NCBI RefSeq assembly: GCF_001187865.1
Contig: NZ_LGIT01000017.1
Location: 186,001 to 250,000, forward strand
Source of the DNA: Klebsiella sp. RIT-PI-d
GTDB taxonomy: Bacteria > Pseudomonadota > Gammaproteobacteria > Enterobacterales > Enterobacteriaceae
Direction of reading: 5' to 3'
Length of the DNA stretch: 64,000 nt
Shown here piece by piece: positions 20,899-31,960 of this stretch (position 1 is the stretch's first letter; every line of letters starts with the position of its first letter). A model generated the notes under the pieces. That model was not told where the DNA came from and did not search any database. It worked only from the letters and a program-made list of their open reading frames with translations. Position numbers and translations under genes: made by a program.

Positions 20899-23331
20899 TT
20901 ACGGTAGCGCATAAGCAACTATATAATCACCACGATCCGGCGACTGACGCGCGCCGCCTGCGGAGATCAGAATGTACTGCTTACCGTTTTTCGGCGAGAC
21001 ATAGCTTATCGGACCGCCCTGACTACCTACCGGCAGACGTGCTTTCCATACTTCTTTACCGGTTGAGCTATTAAACGCACGTAAGTAGTAGTCCTGAGAA
21101 CCGGCGATAAAGACCAGTCCCCCTTGCGTGGCCAGCGTACCCCCCAGCGTCGGCATCCCGACCGGCATTTGCGCCCGCATTTTGATCCCAAACGGTCCGG
21201 TATCCTGCACCGTGCCGACCGGCACTTGCCAGACGATTTGGCGCGATTTCATATCAATCGCTGACAGGGTACCGAATGGCGGTGCCTGGCAAGGAATACC
21301 CAGCGGCGACATAAAGCGATTTTTATTCACCGCATATGGCGTGCCTTTCAGCGGAACTGCGCCCATACCGGTATTGATCGCCTCGCCACCGTTGCTGCCG
21401 CGCGCGATGTTTTGTGTATCCGCCGGGATCATCTGAACCCATAGCCCAAGGCGCATATCATTGACGAACATATAGTTATTATTTGGATCGAACGAGATAC
21501 TGCCCCAGTTCATCCCGCCCAGCGAGCCCGGGAAACTGAGGGATTTATCGGTGTCCGGTACCGTAAACAGACCGTTATAGCGCATCGATTTAAATGCAAT
21601 GCGGCAGGCCAGTTGGTCAAACGGCGTTGCGCCCCACATATCGGATTCAGTCAACGTCTGATTGCCAATCTGCGGCATCTCCGTTGAAAACGGCTGCGTT
21701 TTCGAATACTGCTCATCCGGAATGTTACCGCGCGGTACCGGGCGTTCTTCGACCGTAGTCAGCGGCTTGCCGGTTTCGCGATCCAGTACGAAGATCATGC
21801 CGGTTTTTCCGCCGATAACCACTGCCGGTTTCGTGGTGCCGTCTTTCATCGGGAAGTCTACCAGGCTTGGCTGCATCGGCAGGTCGAAGTCCCAGAGATC
21901 GTTATGCACGGTCTGATAAACCCACTTCTCTTTGCCGGTTGTCGCATCCAGGGCCAGAACAGACGCGCCGTATTTATGATCGAGCGCGGTACGATTGGCA
22001 CCCCATAAATCAACAGACGAGCTGCCCATTGGAATAAAGACAGTGTTCATCGCCGGATCGTAAGACATCGGCGCCCACGAGTTAGGCGTACTGCGGGTAT
22101 AGGTTTGCTCCGGCATCAGTACGGCATTTGGGTCCACATTGCCCGGATCAAAGGCCCAGCGTTGCTTACCGGTCATTACATCGAAGCCGCGCAATACGCC
22201 GCCGGGCATGTCAGTCTGGACGTTATCCGCCACGCGACCGCCGACCACGATTGTGGTTCCGGCAAGCGTTGGCGCGGATGTCAGCTGATATTTAGGATCC
22301 TGAGCTTCGCCCAGTCCTTCTTTCAGATTCACTATGCCGTGGTTACCGAATCCTTCACAGAATTCACCGGTATCCGCATTGATAGCGATCAGCCGGGCAT
22401 CAATGGTATTCAACAGGATACGACGCTGGCAGACATCGCCTGCGTTCCGATCGGCTGCTGGCACCGGCGTGGAGCCTGGCTTACTCGGCTGGATCAGCGG
22501 TTTGGTGGCATCAAAATAAGCCAGACCGCGGCAGCGCGGCCAGACTTCAGCCTGGGCATTAATTTCACGTTTCCAGATTTGCTTTCCGCTATCGGCTTCA
22601 ACGGCGATCACATTGTTATGCGGCGTACAAAGATAAAGCGTATTGCCGACCTGCAATGGGGTTTGCTGATCTTCCGCGCCATTACCTGTCGGGCTTTCTG
22701 GCGTGTCGCCGGTGCGGAACGTCCATGCGACTTGCAGATCTTTTACATTATCGCGGGTGATCTGATCGATGGCGGCGAAACGGTCACCGCCCGGCGTGCG
22801 ACCGTAGTTGTCCCAGTCCTGCTGTGGCTGCTGTTTATCAACCGGAATTAACGGACGTTCTGTACCTGAAAAGACGACGGAAGGATGCGGCTGGAACATC
22901 TGCACCAGCGTGCCAATCATCCCAATGGCGATCAGCGCGGAAAAAGCGTATGAAACCATCGCCAGCGAGGATTTGCCTTCCCGCTTACGCAGGGCGGGCC
23001 AGGTCAAAAATGCCAGTAACATCAGGCCAGACGGGACCATCAGGCGTGATACCAGCGGCCAGAAAGCCCAACCAGCATCAAACAGTGCCCAAATGAGCGT
23101 ACCGACAAAAACCAGAATAAACAGCACTACCGCAGAGGATTTGCGGCGGAAAAATTGAATTGCTGACGCCAGGGTAACGATACCTGCAAGCAAGAAATAG
23201 ACGCTTCCATTTACCGCGATAAGCTGGCCGCCGCCGATAGTAAAGTACAGACCGGTTGCCAGCAGTACCAGCCCCAGTAATACTGACCAGATGCCCAGAC
23301 CTTTTCCTGATCGGGGTGATAAATCTGCCAT
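20899..23331 (-). CDS. Membrane-bound PQQ-dependent dehydrogenase, probably quinate/shikimate type
   Basis: The 810-residue quinoprotein of the Gcd/QuiA family has about five N-terminal membrane segments (residues 10-145) and a periplasmic eight-bladed propeller. PQQ and catalytic elements are kept: LCTPHNNVIAV (H238), the DFDLP aspartate motif (481-485) and the GGKTG lysine (K509). The glucose-specific H775 of E. coli Gcd is replaced: the C-terminus reads SAGGARQSPDRGDY with Ala at 794. That form, plus the adjacent dehydroquinate dehydratase, points to oxidation of quinate to 3-dehydroquinate (or shikimate to 3-dehydroshikimate), electrons going to ubiquinone. Glucose dehydrogenase is the alternative. 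PQQ would have to be imported if the host lacks pqq genes. Confidence 0.85.
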   Translation of the reverse strand: MADLSPRSGKGLGIWSVLLGLVLLATGLYFTIGGGQLIAVNGSVYFLLAGIVTLASAIQFFRRKSSAVVLFILVFVGTLIWALFDAGWAFWPLVSRLMVPSGLMLLAFLTWPALRKREGKSSLAMVSYAFSALIAIGMIGTLVQMFQPHPSVVFSGTERPLIPVDKQQPQQDWDNYGRTPGGDRFAAIDQITRDNVKDLQVAWTFRTGDTPESPTGNGAEDQQTPLQVGNTLYLCTPHNNVIAVEADSGKQIWKREINAQAEVWPRCRGLAYFDATKPLIQPSKPGSTPVPAADRNAGDVCQRRILLNTIDARLIAINADTGEFCEGFGNHGIVNLKEGLGEAQDPKYQLTSAPTLAGTTIVVGGRVADNVQTDMPGGVLRGFDVMTGKQRWAFDPGNVDPNAVLMPEQTYTRSTPNSWAPMSYDPAMNTVFIPMGSSSVDLWGANRTALDHKYGASVLALDATTGKEKWVYQTVHNDLWDFDLPMQPSLVDFPMKDGTTKPAVVIGGKTGMIFVLDRETGKPLTTVEERPVPRGNIPDEQYSKTQPFSTEMPQIGNQTLTESDMWGATPFDQLACRIAFKSMRYNGLFTVPDTDKSLSFPGSLGGMNWGSISFDPNNNYMFVNDMRLGLWVQMIPADTQNIARGSNGGEAINTGMGAVPLKGTPYAVNKNRFMSPLGIPCQAPPFGTLSAIDMKSRQIVWQVPVGTVQDTGPFGIKMRAQMPVGMPTLGGTLATQGGLVFIAGSQDYYLRAFNSSTGKEVWKARLPVGSQGGPISYVSPKNGKQYILISAGGARQSPDRGDYIVAYALP

Positions 23332-23598
23332 AAAAAATTCTCCTGAAAAAACAAAGTGTTCTCACCATCTGGCGTCGGTAAATCCGTCTGTCCATAACGG
23401 CTGCGAATTACCAGAGATCGCTTTCTTTTCTTTTATAAATGGTATGCCTCGGCACACGTGAAAAGCACCGCACAGACGACAATGTCGTTTTTACCGCAGC
23501 GCGAAACATCATTGTAACATCGTGTTTATAAATGGATGCACAATTGCAACGTATTGCAACCCTAAGCTTAACTTTTGACACGATGTAAGGGGGAGGGA

Positions 23599-23808
23599 AT
23601 GCGCAGCAGGCTTTCTTCTGACCAATCGCGTCTGGTATGCAGGCATGCAGATCATTATCGATTAACTTTTACTTCTCTATATGACGACCAGCTCCCGATC
23701 GACGTTAAAGAAGCTGAGAGTAGATACGTTAAAAAAGAGTATAAAAATAAGAAGTTAAAACGAAGCGATAAAAGAGTTTTAGCTGTTTTATACGCTATAA
23801 ACTGTTAA
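23599..23808 (+). CDS. Possible small basic protein, function unknown
   Basis: A 69-residue frame starts at ATG 23599 (MRSRLSSDQSRLV) behind a very strong ribosome-site-like run AAGGGGG (23587-23593). The C-terminal half is lysine-rich (KKEYKNKKLKRSDKR) and ends VLAVLYAINC. I recognise no family. It may be a chance frame in AT-rich DNA; the ribosome site is the only positive sign. Confidence 0.22.
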   Translation: MRSRLSSDQSRLVCRHADHYRLTFTSLYDDQLPIDVKEAESRYVKKEYKNKKLKRSDKRVLAVLYAINC

Positions 23809-24310
23809 TATAAACATGATTAAAAAAACAGTATTGACTCTGTTTTTTAAATGTGTAGATTAGAACTTAACAGCACGGAAATAGTTAGCGTTTATTCAGA
23901 AGTACTGGGGTAAACCATTTTGCAATAAAGGCCTCGAAGTATGTAGTTTGGGATGCAGTATGTTTTAAGGCCGCGTAGTAACCGTGCTGAGAAGCAAAAT
24001 GGTCGTGTATGCGCGACGATGTAACGCCACGTATTATTGTGAATAATTGCGGTTATTGTATGTTGATAAGCGCAACGGTAATAAGGCAACGCATCAAAGA
24101 GTTTATGTCGCGATGGGGGATGTACTTGTTTAAGAGGCCATGCTTAATGTTCCTGATAAAGCTGGCAAGTGTGCAACAAGATAACTGGCGGGAGGTTTTT
24201 AATTTTTAATGCCCAATATTATCTGTAGTAAACGGGTGCATTTAAAAGCAGTATAAATTGTAGTAACAATCCAATAAGTTCATTAATGTTAAATCTGAAG
24301 TTTGTAGTAC

Positions 24311-24347
24311 CTTAAAAGCCCTGGCTGCAACGGTCAGGGCTTTTAAG
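24311..24347. terminator. Perfect 13-bp inverted repeat, bidirectional terminator
   Basis: CTTAAAAGCCCTG (24311-24323) and CAGGGCTTTTAAG (24335-24347) pair perfectly around an 11-nt loop. Both strands have a short T run inside the 3' arm (GGGCTTTT). No gene is seen to end into it on either side, so what it terminates is open. Confidence 0.7.
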
Positions 24348-24545
24348 ACTACTCACCCTGCCTCTTTCGTGTGCTCTCCCCTGATGTTATCCGATGCCAG
24401 TTTCGGCGCGACTCTCTCTGCTGGCCACTATTAGTCAAATTTATATCGATCCGGCACATACGATCAACGATCCCGATTCACTGGAGCCTGAGCAACTTTT
24501 ATATTAGGCTTACAGATAATTGTTGAAATAACAGGTACTTCATCT

Positions 24546-25157
24546 ATGCGCGCACTTGTCGCTACTATGCTGGCGTTTTTACTTACCGGATGCTTCACGT
24601 CTTCTCCGCAAAAAACGCAATTTAAAGCGGAGTATCCGGCCCGTCAGGATATTCGCCAGAAAAATGAATACCGCTTTACCACAAAACCGACAAAACCGGC
24701 CGATGCGCGATATTGGGGCTCAGATGATCTTGCTGAACTTTTCTATGTTGCTGACAGTCAGGCCACAACGCTGACGCTACACTTTAATTTCCCCGCAAAA
24801 TCGCTCAAGGTTTCTTCCCTGGATCCCGATAATAAAATACGACGCCAGACAACATTTATGCTGCTGGATGAATCCGCCGAAAAGCCGTCTGACACCGATC
24901 TCAGGTATATGTATTTAACGAAAGATGGCCGTCTGTTGAGAAAAACCCGGAGTTGCAAGCCGGATATGAGTGTCGGATGCCAGTGGTGGATCCATACTAT
25001 TTTTATCACCCGTAATGGCGACATGGCGGTGAATTATGAGCAGGGCGGGGCGGGAATGGCATTTCTGGTTATTCCGCTTTACAGTTCCAGTGAGTATCTT
25101 CAAATTTTCAACAAGGCTCAGATTAGCAACGTAACGTCTCATCAGGCAGATCGGTAA
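24546..25157 (+). CDS. Predicted outer-membrane lipoprotein, function unknown
   Basis: The 203-residue product has a short lipoprotein signal, MRALVATMLAFLLTG, with the lipobox LLTGC and lipidated Cys16. Phe follows the cysteine rather than Asp, so sorting to the outer membrane is expected. The mature part is a single hydrophilic domain with GSDDLAELFYVADSQ, LHFNFPAKSLKV and a cysteine pair (CKPDMSVGC) that could form a disulfide. I recognise no family. It is convergent with leuD, separated by 22 bp that include part of an inverted repeat. Real gene likely; function open. Confidence 0.75.
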   Translation: MRALVATMLAFLLTGCFTSSPQKTQFKAEYPARQDIRQKNEYRFTTKPTKPADARYWGSDDLAELFYVADSQATTLTLHFNFPAKSLKVSSLDPDNKIRRQTTFMLLDESAEKPSDTDLRYMYLTKDGRLLRKTRSCKPDMSVGCQWWIHTIFITRNGDMAVNYEQGGAGMAFLVIPLYSSSEYLQIFNKAQISNVTSHQADR

Positions 25158-25169
25158 CCTGCCTGATGA
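25139..25169. repeat. Inverted repeat between the lipoprotein gene and leuD
   Basis: TCATCAGGCAG (25139-25149) pairs with CTGCCTGATGA (25159-25169) across a 9-nt loop. It overlaps the lipoprotein stop and lies just past the leuD stop on the other strand. No T run follows on either strand, so it may be a weak terminator or an mRNA-end stabiliser. Confidence 0.5.
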
Positions 25170-25179
25170 CAACCTAAAC

Positions 25180-25785
25180 TTACGCCATAAACGCTGGCTG
25201 ACTACGCTCATATGCCGCAATGGCATCGTCGTGCTGCAATGTCAGCCCGATGCTGTCCAGCCCATTTAACATACAGTGACGACGGAACGAGTCGATGATA
25301 AAACCGTATGACTTATCACCCGCTTTGACTACCTGCGCTTGCAGATCAACTTCAAACGTTGTTCCCGGATGAGACTGAACTTCGGTAAACAGCGCATCAA
25401 CCTGCTCTTCACTCAGGGTCACCGGCAGAAGCTGGTTATTAAAGCTATTGCCATAGAAGATGTCGGCAAAGCTCGGGGCGATAACGACTTTAAAGCCGTA
25501 ATCGGTGAGTGCCCACGGCGCGTGTTCGCGTGAGGAGCCGCAGCCGAAGTTTTCACGTGCCAGCAAGATAGATGCACCCTGATACTGCGGAAAATTCAGC
25601 ACGAACGCCGGATTAGGCTGTTGACCATCTTCATCCAGAAAACGCCAGTCGTTAAACAGGTGCGCGCCAAAACCGGTGCGGGTCACTTTCTGTAAAAATT
25701 GTTTTGGGATAATCGCATCGGTATCGACGTTCGCGGCATCCAGTGGAACCACCAGGCCAGTATGCTGAGTAAATTTTTCTGCCAT
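25180..25785 (-). CDS. leuD: 3-isopropylmalate dehydratase small subunit
   Basis: LeuD is the swivelling small subunit of isopropylmalate isomerase (LeuCD), which converts 2- to 3-isopropylmalate in leucine synthesis. The aconitase-C fold signature [24 protein letters not shown] is present near residues 68-91. The start at 25785 ([21 protein letters not shown]) gives 201 residues, as in E. coli; the frame extends upstream into leuC. It is the last gene of leuLABCD, 10 bp after leuC. Confidence 0.97.
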   Translation of the reverse strand: MAEKFTQHTGLVVPLDAANVDTDAIIPKQFLQKVTRTGFGAHLFNDWRFLDEDGQQPNPAFVLNFPQYQGASILLARENFGCGSSREHAPWALTDYGFKVVIAPSFADIFYGNSFNNQLLPVTLSEEQVDALFTEVQSHPGTTFEVDLQAQVVKAGDKSYGFIIDSFRRHCMLNGLDSIGLTLQHDDAIAAYERSQPAFMA

Positions 25786-25795
25786 GATGTTTTCC

Positions 25796-27196
25796 TTACT
25801 TAATGCTGCGGATATCGGCGAAGCGACCGGCAATCGCCGCAGCGGCGGCCATTGCCGGGCTGACCAGATGAGTACGACCGCCACGACCCTGACGACCTTC
25901 AAAATTACGGTTGCTGGTAGAGGCACATCGCTCGCCTGGGTTCAGGCGATCGTTATTCATGGCCAGACACATGGAGCAGCCTGGCAGACGCCATTCAAAA
26001 CCGGCTTCTATAAAAATTTTATCCAGACCTTCTGCTTCTGCCTGCGCTTTTACCGGCCCAGAGCCTGGCACCACCAGCGCCTGCACGCCTGAAGCCACTT
26101 TACGGCCTTTAGCGATCTCTGCCGCTGCGCGTAAATCTTCGATACGTGAGTTGGTGCAGGAGCCGATAAACACTTTATCAATCGCCACTTCGGTCAGCGG
26201 GATACCCGGCTTCAGACCCATATAGGCCAGTGCCTTTTCAGCGCTGGCGCGCTCAACCGGATCGCTGAAGGAGGTCGGGTCAGGGATTATCTCATTAACT
26301 GAGATGACCTGGCCTGGGTTTGTCCCCCAGGTTACCTGCGGCGCGATCTCTGCGGCATCCAGCGTGATCACACTATCAAAAGTTGCATCTTCATCAGTCT
26401 TCAGCGTTTTCCAGTACGCGACTGCGCTGTCAAAATCCGCACCTTTCGGTGCGTGCAATCGGCCTTTAACATAGTTAAACGTGGTGTCATCAGGCGCGAC
26501 CAGTCCCGCTTTGGCGCCCATTTCGATGGCCATATTGCATAATGTCATCCGGCCTTCCATGCTCAACGCACGAATAGCATCACCACAAAATTCAACAACG
26601 TGACCCGTACCGCCGGCACTGCCGGTTTTACCGATAATCGCCAGTACAATATCTTTGGCAGTAATGCCCGCAGCCGCCGTACCCTGAACCTCAATTTTCA
26701 TGGTTTTGGCGCGGCCCTGTTTCAGGGTCTGCGTTGCCAGCACGTGCTCAACTTCTGACGTGCCGATGCCGAACGCCAGCGCGCCAAAGGCACCGTGAGT
26801 CGCCGTATGGGAATCACCGCATACAATGGTCATACCGGGCAGAGTCACGCCCTGTTCCGGCCCCATGACATGGACAATGCCCTGATAAGGATGGTTGAGA
26901 TCGTAGAGCTCAACGCCAAATTCATTGCAGTTTTTAATCAGCTCCTGCATCTGAATACGCGCCATTTCGCCCGAGGCATTGATATCTTTGGTTTGCGTTG
27001 AGACGTTGTGATCCATGGTGGCAAACGTTTTAGCCGGCTGGCGTACCGGGCGACCGTGCGCGCGCAGGCCGTCAAATGCCTGAGGAGAGGTCACCTCGTG
27101 CACCAGGTGGCGGTCAATGTACAGCAGCGGGGTTTCTTCTGGCGCTTCATAAACCACATGAGCGTCAAACAGTTTTTCATACAGTGTCTTAGCCAT
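25796..27196 (-). CDS. leuC: 3-isopropylmalate dehydratase large subunit
   Basis: LeuC is the aconitase-like catalytic subunit carrying a 4Fe-4S cluster. The cluster cysteines are in [15 protein letters not shown] and in [11 protein letters not shown]; other conserved segments are TMDHNVSTQ and [22 protein letters not shown]. Length is 466 residues from the ATG at 27196 ([13 protein letters not shown]). An ATG two codons earlier (27202) overlaps the leuB stop as ATGA, so translational coupling to leuB is likely whichever start is used. Confidence 0.97.
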   Translation of the reverse strand: MAKTLYEKLFDAHVVYEAPEETPLLYIDRHLVHEVTSPQAFDGLRAHGRPVRQPAKTFATMDHNVSTQTKDINASGEMARIQMQELIKNCNEFGVELYDLNHPYQGIVHVMGPEQGVTLPGMTIVCGDSHTATHGAFGALAFGIGTSEVEHVLATQTLKQGRAKTMKIEVQGTAAAGITAKDIVLAIIGKTGSAGGTGHVVEFCGDAIRALSMEGRMTLCNMAIEMGAKAGLVAPDDTTFNYVKGRLHAPKGADFDSAVAYWKTLKTDEDATFDSVITLDAAEIAPQVTWGTNPGQVISVNEIIPDPTSFSDPVERASAEKALAYMGLKPGIPLTEVAIDKVFIGSCTNSRIEDLRAAAEIAKGRKVASGVQALVVPGSGPVKAQAEAEGLDKIFIEAGFEWRLPGCSMCLAMNNDRLNPGERCASTSNRNFEGRQGRGGRTHLVSPAMAAAAAIAGRFADIRSIK

Positions 27197-27198
27197 GA

Positions 27199-29861
<2,663 letters not shown>

Positions 29862-29903
29862 GGTTTAAGTCCTTGTTGTCTGTCCGGGGCGCTTGCTACG
29901 AGC

Positions 29904-29932
29904 ATAAAAAAACCCGCGCATTGGCGCGGGTT
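29904..29932 (-). terminator. Leucine operon attenuator terminator
   Basis: On the minus strand AACCCGCGC (29924-29932) pairs with GCGCGGGTT (29911-29919), followed by TTTTTTTATG. It lies between leuL and leuA. In this family of operons, leucine starvation stalls ribosomes on leuL and lets an antiterminator form. Confidence 0.9.
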
Positions 29933-29951
29933 TCTGTCTGACTGAAGAGGC

Positions 29952-30038
29952 TTAATGTTGATTATCGCCCGCCAGTCTACCGCGCAGAAAAGATGCGTTT
30001 AGTAGTAGTAGACCGGTTAAGCGAGTGGTGTGAATCAT
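29952..30038 (-). CDS. leuL: leu operon leader peptide
   Basis: The 28-residue leader MIHTTRLTGLLLLNASFLRG... contains four consecutive leucines, all encoded by the rare codon CTA, the sensor of charged tRNA-Leu. E. coli has the same GLLLLNAS core. The frame ends GDNQH-TAA at 29952, about 20 bp before the attenuator hairpin. It is too short for usual gene finders. Confidence 0.92.
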   Translation of the reverse strand: MIHTTRLTGLLLLNASFLRGRLAGDNQH

Positions 30039-30074
30039 TTAAGCCATGCTCCAGATGAATACAATATACCTTTA

Positions 30075-30103
30075 GTGGTACTTGATAGCCTAAGCGATGT
30101 CAA
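30075..30103 (-). promoter_or_regulatory. leuLABCD promoter
   Basis: On the minus strand the -35 TTGACA (30098-30103) and -10-like TACCAC (30075-30080) are separated by 17 bp. E. coli has TTGACA and TAACTC in the same place, so the weak -10 is conserved in position. Downstream of it lies the leuL leader. Confidence 0.7.
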
Positions 30104-30646
30104 CCCTTATGGTTGAAAACGGACATCATTTCTGTTTATCGCCAGTAGAGTATTTAGCTAATTGTGCTGGAAAATGGAATTAATCAGAAACATATGGCCA
30201 TCATCTTTCTGTCAGTAAAACCATCAACGTAACAATGATAACAGAATGTGTAATTTTGCCTGTTTCTATTCTATTGATTTTGGTGTGATTTACCAATCCC
30301 TGTGCGAGTGTTTAAGCAGATTGAGTTTTTTTTGATAATGTAATGTAAACGAAGAGTGTGTGATTAGAGCTAACATAAGTAATACTTAAAATGTTATTAA
30401 CCAGATGGCTGATTGTGTATTGATGGTGTTTATGATTAAACTATATTCATCAAGTATTGATTATGAATTGGATGAATGTTTAGTCTCTGCTGGCTGATTT
30501 TTAAATCAATTTCTCTCACGCAGATCTTTATATATTCCTAAAATTAAATATTTCTCTTTTGCTAGTTCTATATGCATGATAAATCATATAAATAGAATTT
30601 ATCACTGCGTAATGGCAAGGGAACTAGTGTGACATTGGAGTTAAAT
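30104..30646. other. AT-rich leu-leuO regulatory region
   Basis: About 540 bp without a gene and rich in A/T tracts. It separates the divergent leuLABCD promoter from leuO. In E. coli and Salmonella the equivalent region binds H-NS and LeuO and relays supercoiling between the two promoters. I mapped no individual sites. Confidence 0.55.
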
Positions 30647-31591
30647 ATGCAGGCCGAAAAAATAGAATATCCTCAAGCCCCTGAAGACATTAAGCCTCAG
30701 CTTCGAATGGTTGATTTGAACCTCCTCACTGTATTTGATGCAGTCATGCAGGAGCAAAACATTACCCGTGCAGCACATGCCCTGGGCATGTCGCAGCCCG
30801 CGGTGAGCAATGCCGTTGCGCGCCTTAAGGTTATGTTTAATGATGAGCTTTTTGTGCGCTATGGTCGCGGCATTCAACCCACGGCGAGAGCATTTCAGCT
30901 TTTTGGCTCCGTGCGTCAGGCGCTGCAACTGGTACAAAATGAACTGCCGGGATCGGGGTTTGAACCTGTCAGCAGCGAACGTATTTTTAATCTTTGCGTT
31001 TGTAGTCCACTGGATAATTATTTGACGTCTATTATTTATAATAAAGTCGAAGAGATTGCGCCAAATATACATCTGGTATTTAAATCCTCACTCAATCAAA
31101 ATACCGAGCATCAGCTACGTTATCAGGAAACTGAATTCGTTATTGGCTATGAAGACTTCCGTCGTCCGGAATTTTCATGTGTGCCTTTATTTAAAGATGA
31201 AATGGTGCTGGTCGCCAGCAAAAAGCATACGCGCCTGAAAGGTCCGATGCTGGAAAATGATATTTACCACGAAGAACATGCTGTTGTTGCGCTGGATCGC
31301 TTTGCCTCGTTTAGCGCACCCTGGTATGAGACGCCGGAAAAACAGTCCTGTATTGCTTACCAGGGCATGGCATTAAGCAGCGTCCTGAATGTTGTTTCTA
31401 AAACCGATCTGGTTTGTATTGCTCCGCGCTGGCTGGCAGAAGATTTCAGCGGCAAGATGGAACTGCAAATCCAGCCGCTGCCGCTAAAGCTCAACAGCCG
31501 TACCTGCTATCTCTCCTGGCATGAAGCCGCAGGGCGTGATAAAGGTCATCAGTGGATGGAAGAGCTTCTGGTATCAGTCTGCCGTCGCTAA
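30647..31591 (+). CDS. leuO: LysR-type global regulator LeuO
   Basis: LeuO is a LysR-family DNA-binding protein and H-NS antagonist controlling many silenced genes. The N-terminal helix-turn-helix (about residues 20-80) reads [20 protein letters not shown], followed by the effector-binding domain. I chose the ATG at 30647 ([16 protein letters not shown]), preceded by GGAG at six bases. This gives 314 residues, the E. coli length. A GTG six codons upstream is also in frame. It is divergent from leuLABCD and upstream of ilvIH in the same orientation. Confidence 0.95.
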   Translation: MQAEKIEYPQAPEDIKPQLRMVDLNLLTVFDAVMQEQNITRAAHALGMSQPAVSNAVARLKVMFNDELFVRYGRGIQPTARAFQLFGSVRQALQLVQNELPGSGFEPVSSERIFNLCVCSPLDNYLTSIIYNKVEEIAPNIHLVFKSSLNQNTEHQLRYQETEFVIGYEDFRRPEFSCVPLFKDEMVLVASKKHTRLKGPMLENDIYHEEHAVVALDRFASFSAPWYETPEKQSCIAYQGMALSSVLNVVSKTDLVCIAPRWLAEDFSGKMELQIQPLPLKLNSRTCYLSWHEAAGRDKGHQWMEELLVSVCRR

Positions 31592-31960
31592 TTTTTGCCA
31601 TCATTTTAAACCGGGCCTGAGCGTCCGGTTTATTCTTTATATTCTCTGATTCGCAGAATATTATTTTGTTATGCTGGTAGCGGTTATGCATCGGCGTCAC
31701 AAAAATTGGATATTTTCCTGCATTTTTACCAATCTACCGAGCAAAGAACATCTGCACTTATTATCTCCCGAGCTTTATCTCGCGTTTAACCTGATTTGTG
31801 TTATTTCCTCTGTTCATTCGCCAAATTGCCGCCTGCTAATTCATTGCCTGCCTCATATCAAGCGGTTATGTTAGAGAGTACCAAGATAAAAGTAAGCAGT
31901 GGCGCCAGCAGGGAAATGCATTCTGCCATTGATTAAAAAATAAAAGCCTGGAGGCAAACC
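31592..31960. other. ilvIH upstream regulatory region
   Basis: About 370 bp between leuO and ilvI without a supported gene. It is AT-rich near 31640-31880. In E. coli the same interval carries the ilvIH promoter and several Lrp sites; I did not locate them one by one. A 67-codon frame at 31671 shows no family features. Confidence 0.5.

Larger units (their letters stand above)
23332..24545. other. Long AT-rich gap between the PQQ dehydrogenase and lipoprotein genes
   Basis: About 1.2 kb without a recognisable protein-coding gene. It holds the upstream region of the dehydrogenase gene (minus strand), a possible small ORF at 23599-23808 and a strong hairpin at 24311-24347. The stretch 23680-24300 is markedly AT-rich, as in horizontally acquired or H-NS-bound DNA. 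A non-coding RNA is possible. Confidence 0.5.

Noticed and set aside
20899-23331. Assignment as the standard glucose dehydrogenase gcd
   Set aside because: The histidine at the E. coli H775 position is replaced and the gene is not in the usual gcd context next to hpt; kept as an alternative only.
24009-24209. 66-codon plus-strand frame in the AT-rich gap
   Set aside because: No ribosome site and no recognisable pattern; amino-acid composition looks like random AT-rich translation.
17818-25157. Island as a phage or transposon
   Set aside because: No integrase, transposase, terminal inverted repeats, direct target repeats or tRNA attachment site could be seen.
31671-31874. 67-codon frame upstream of ilvI as a possible ilvIH leader peptide
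   Set aside because: No run of Ile, Val or Leu codons followed by an attenuator hairpin; ilvIH is known to be controlled by Lrp rather than attenuation.
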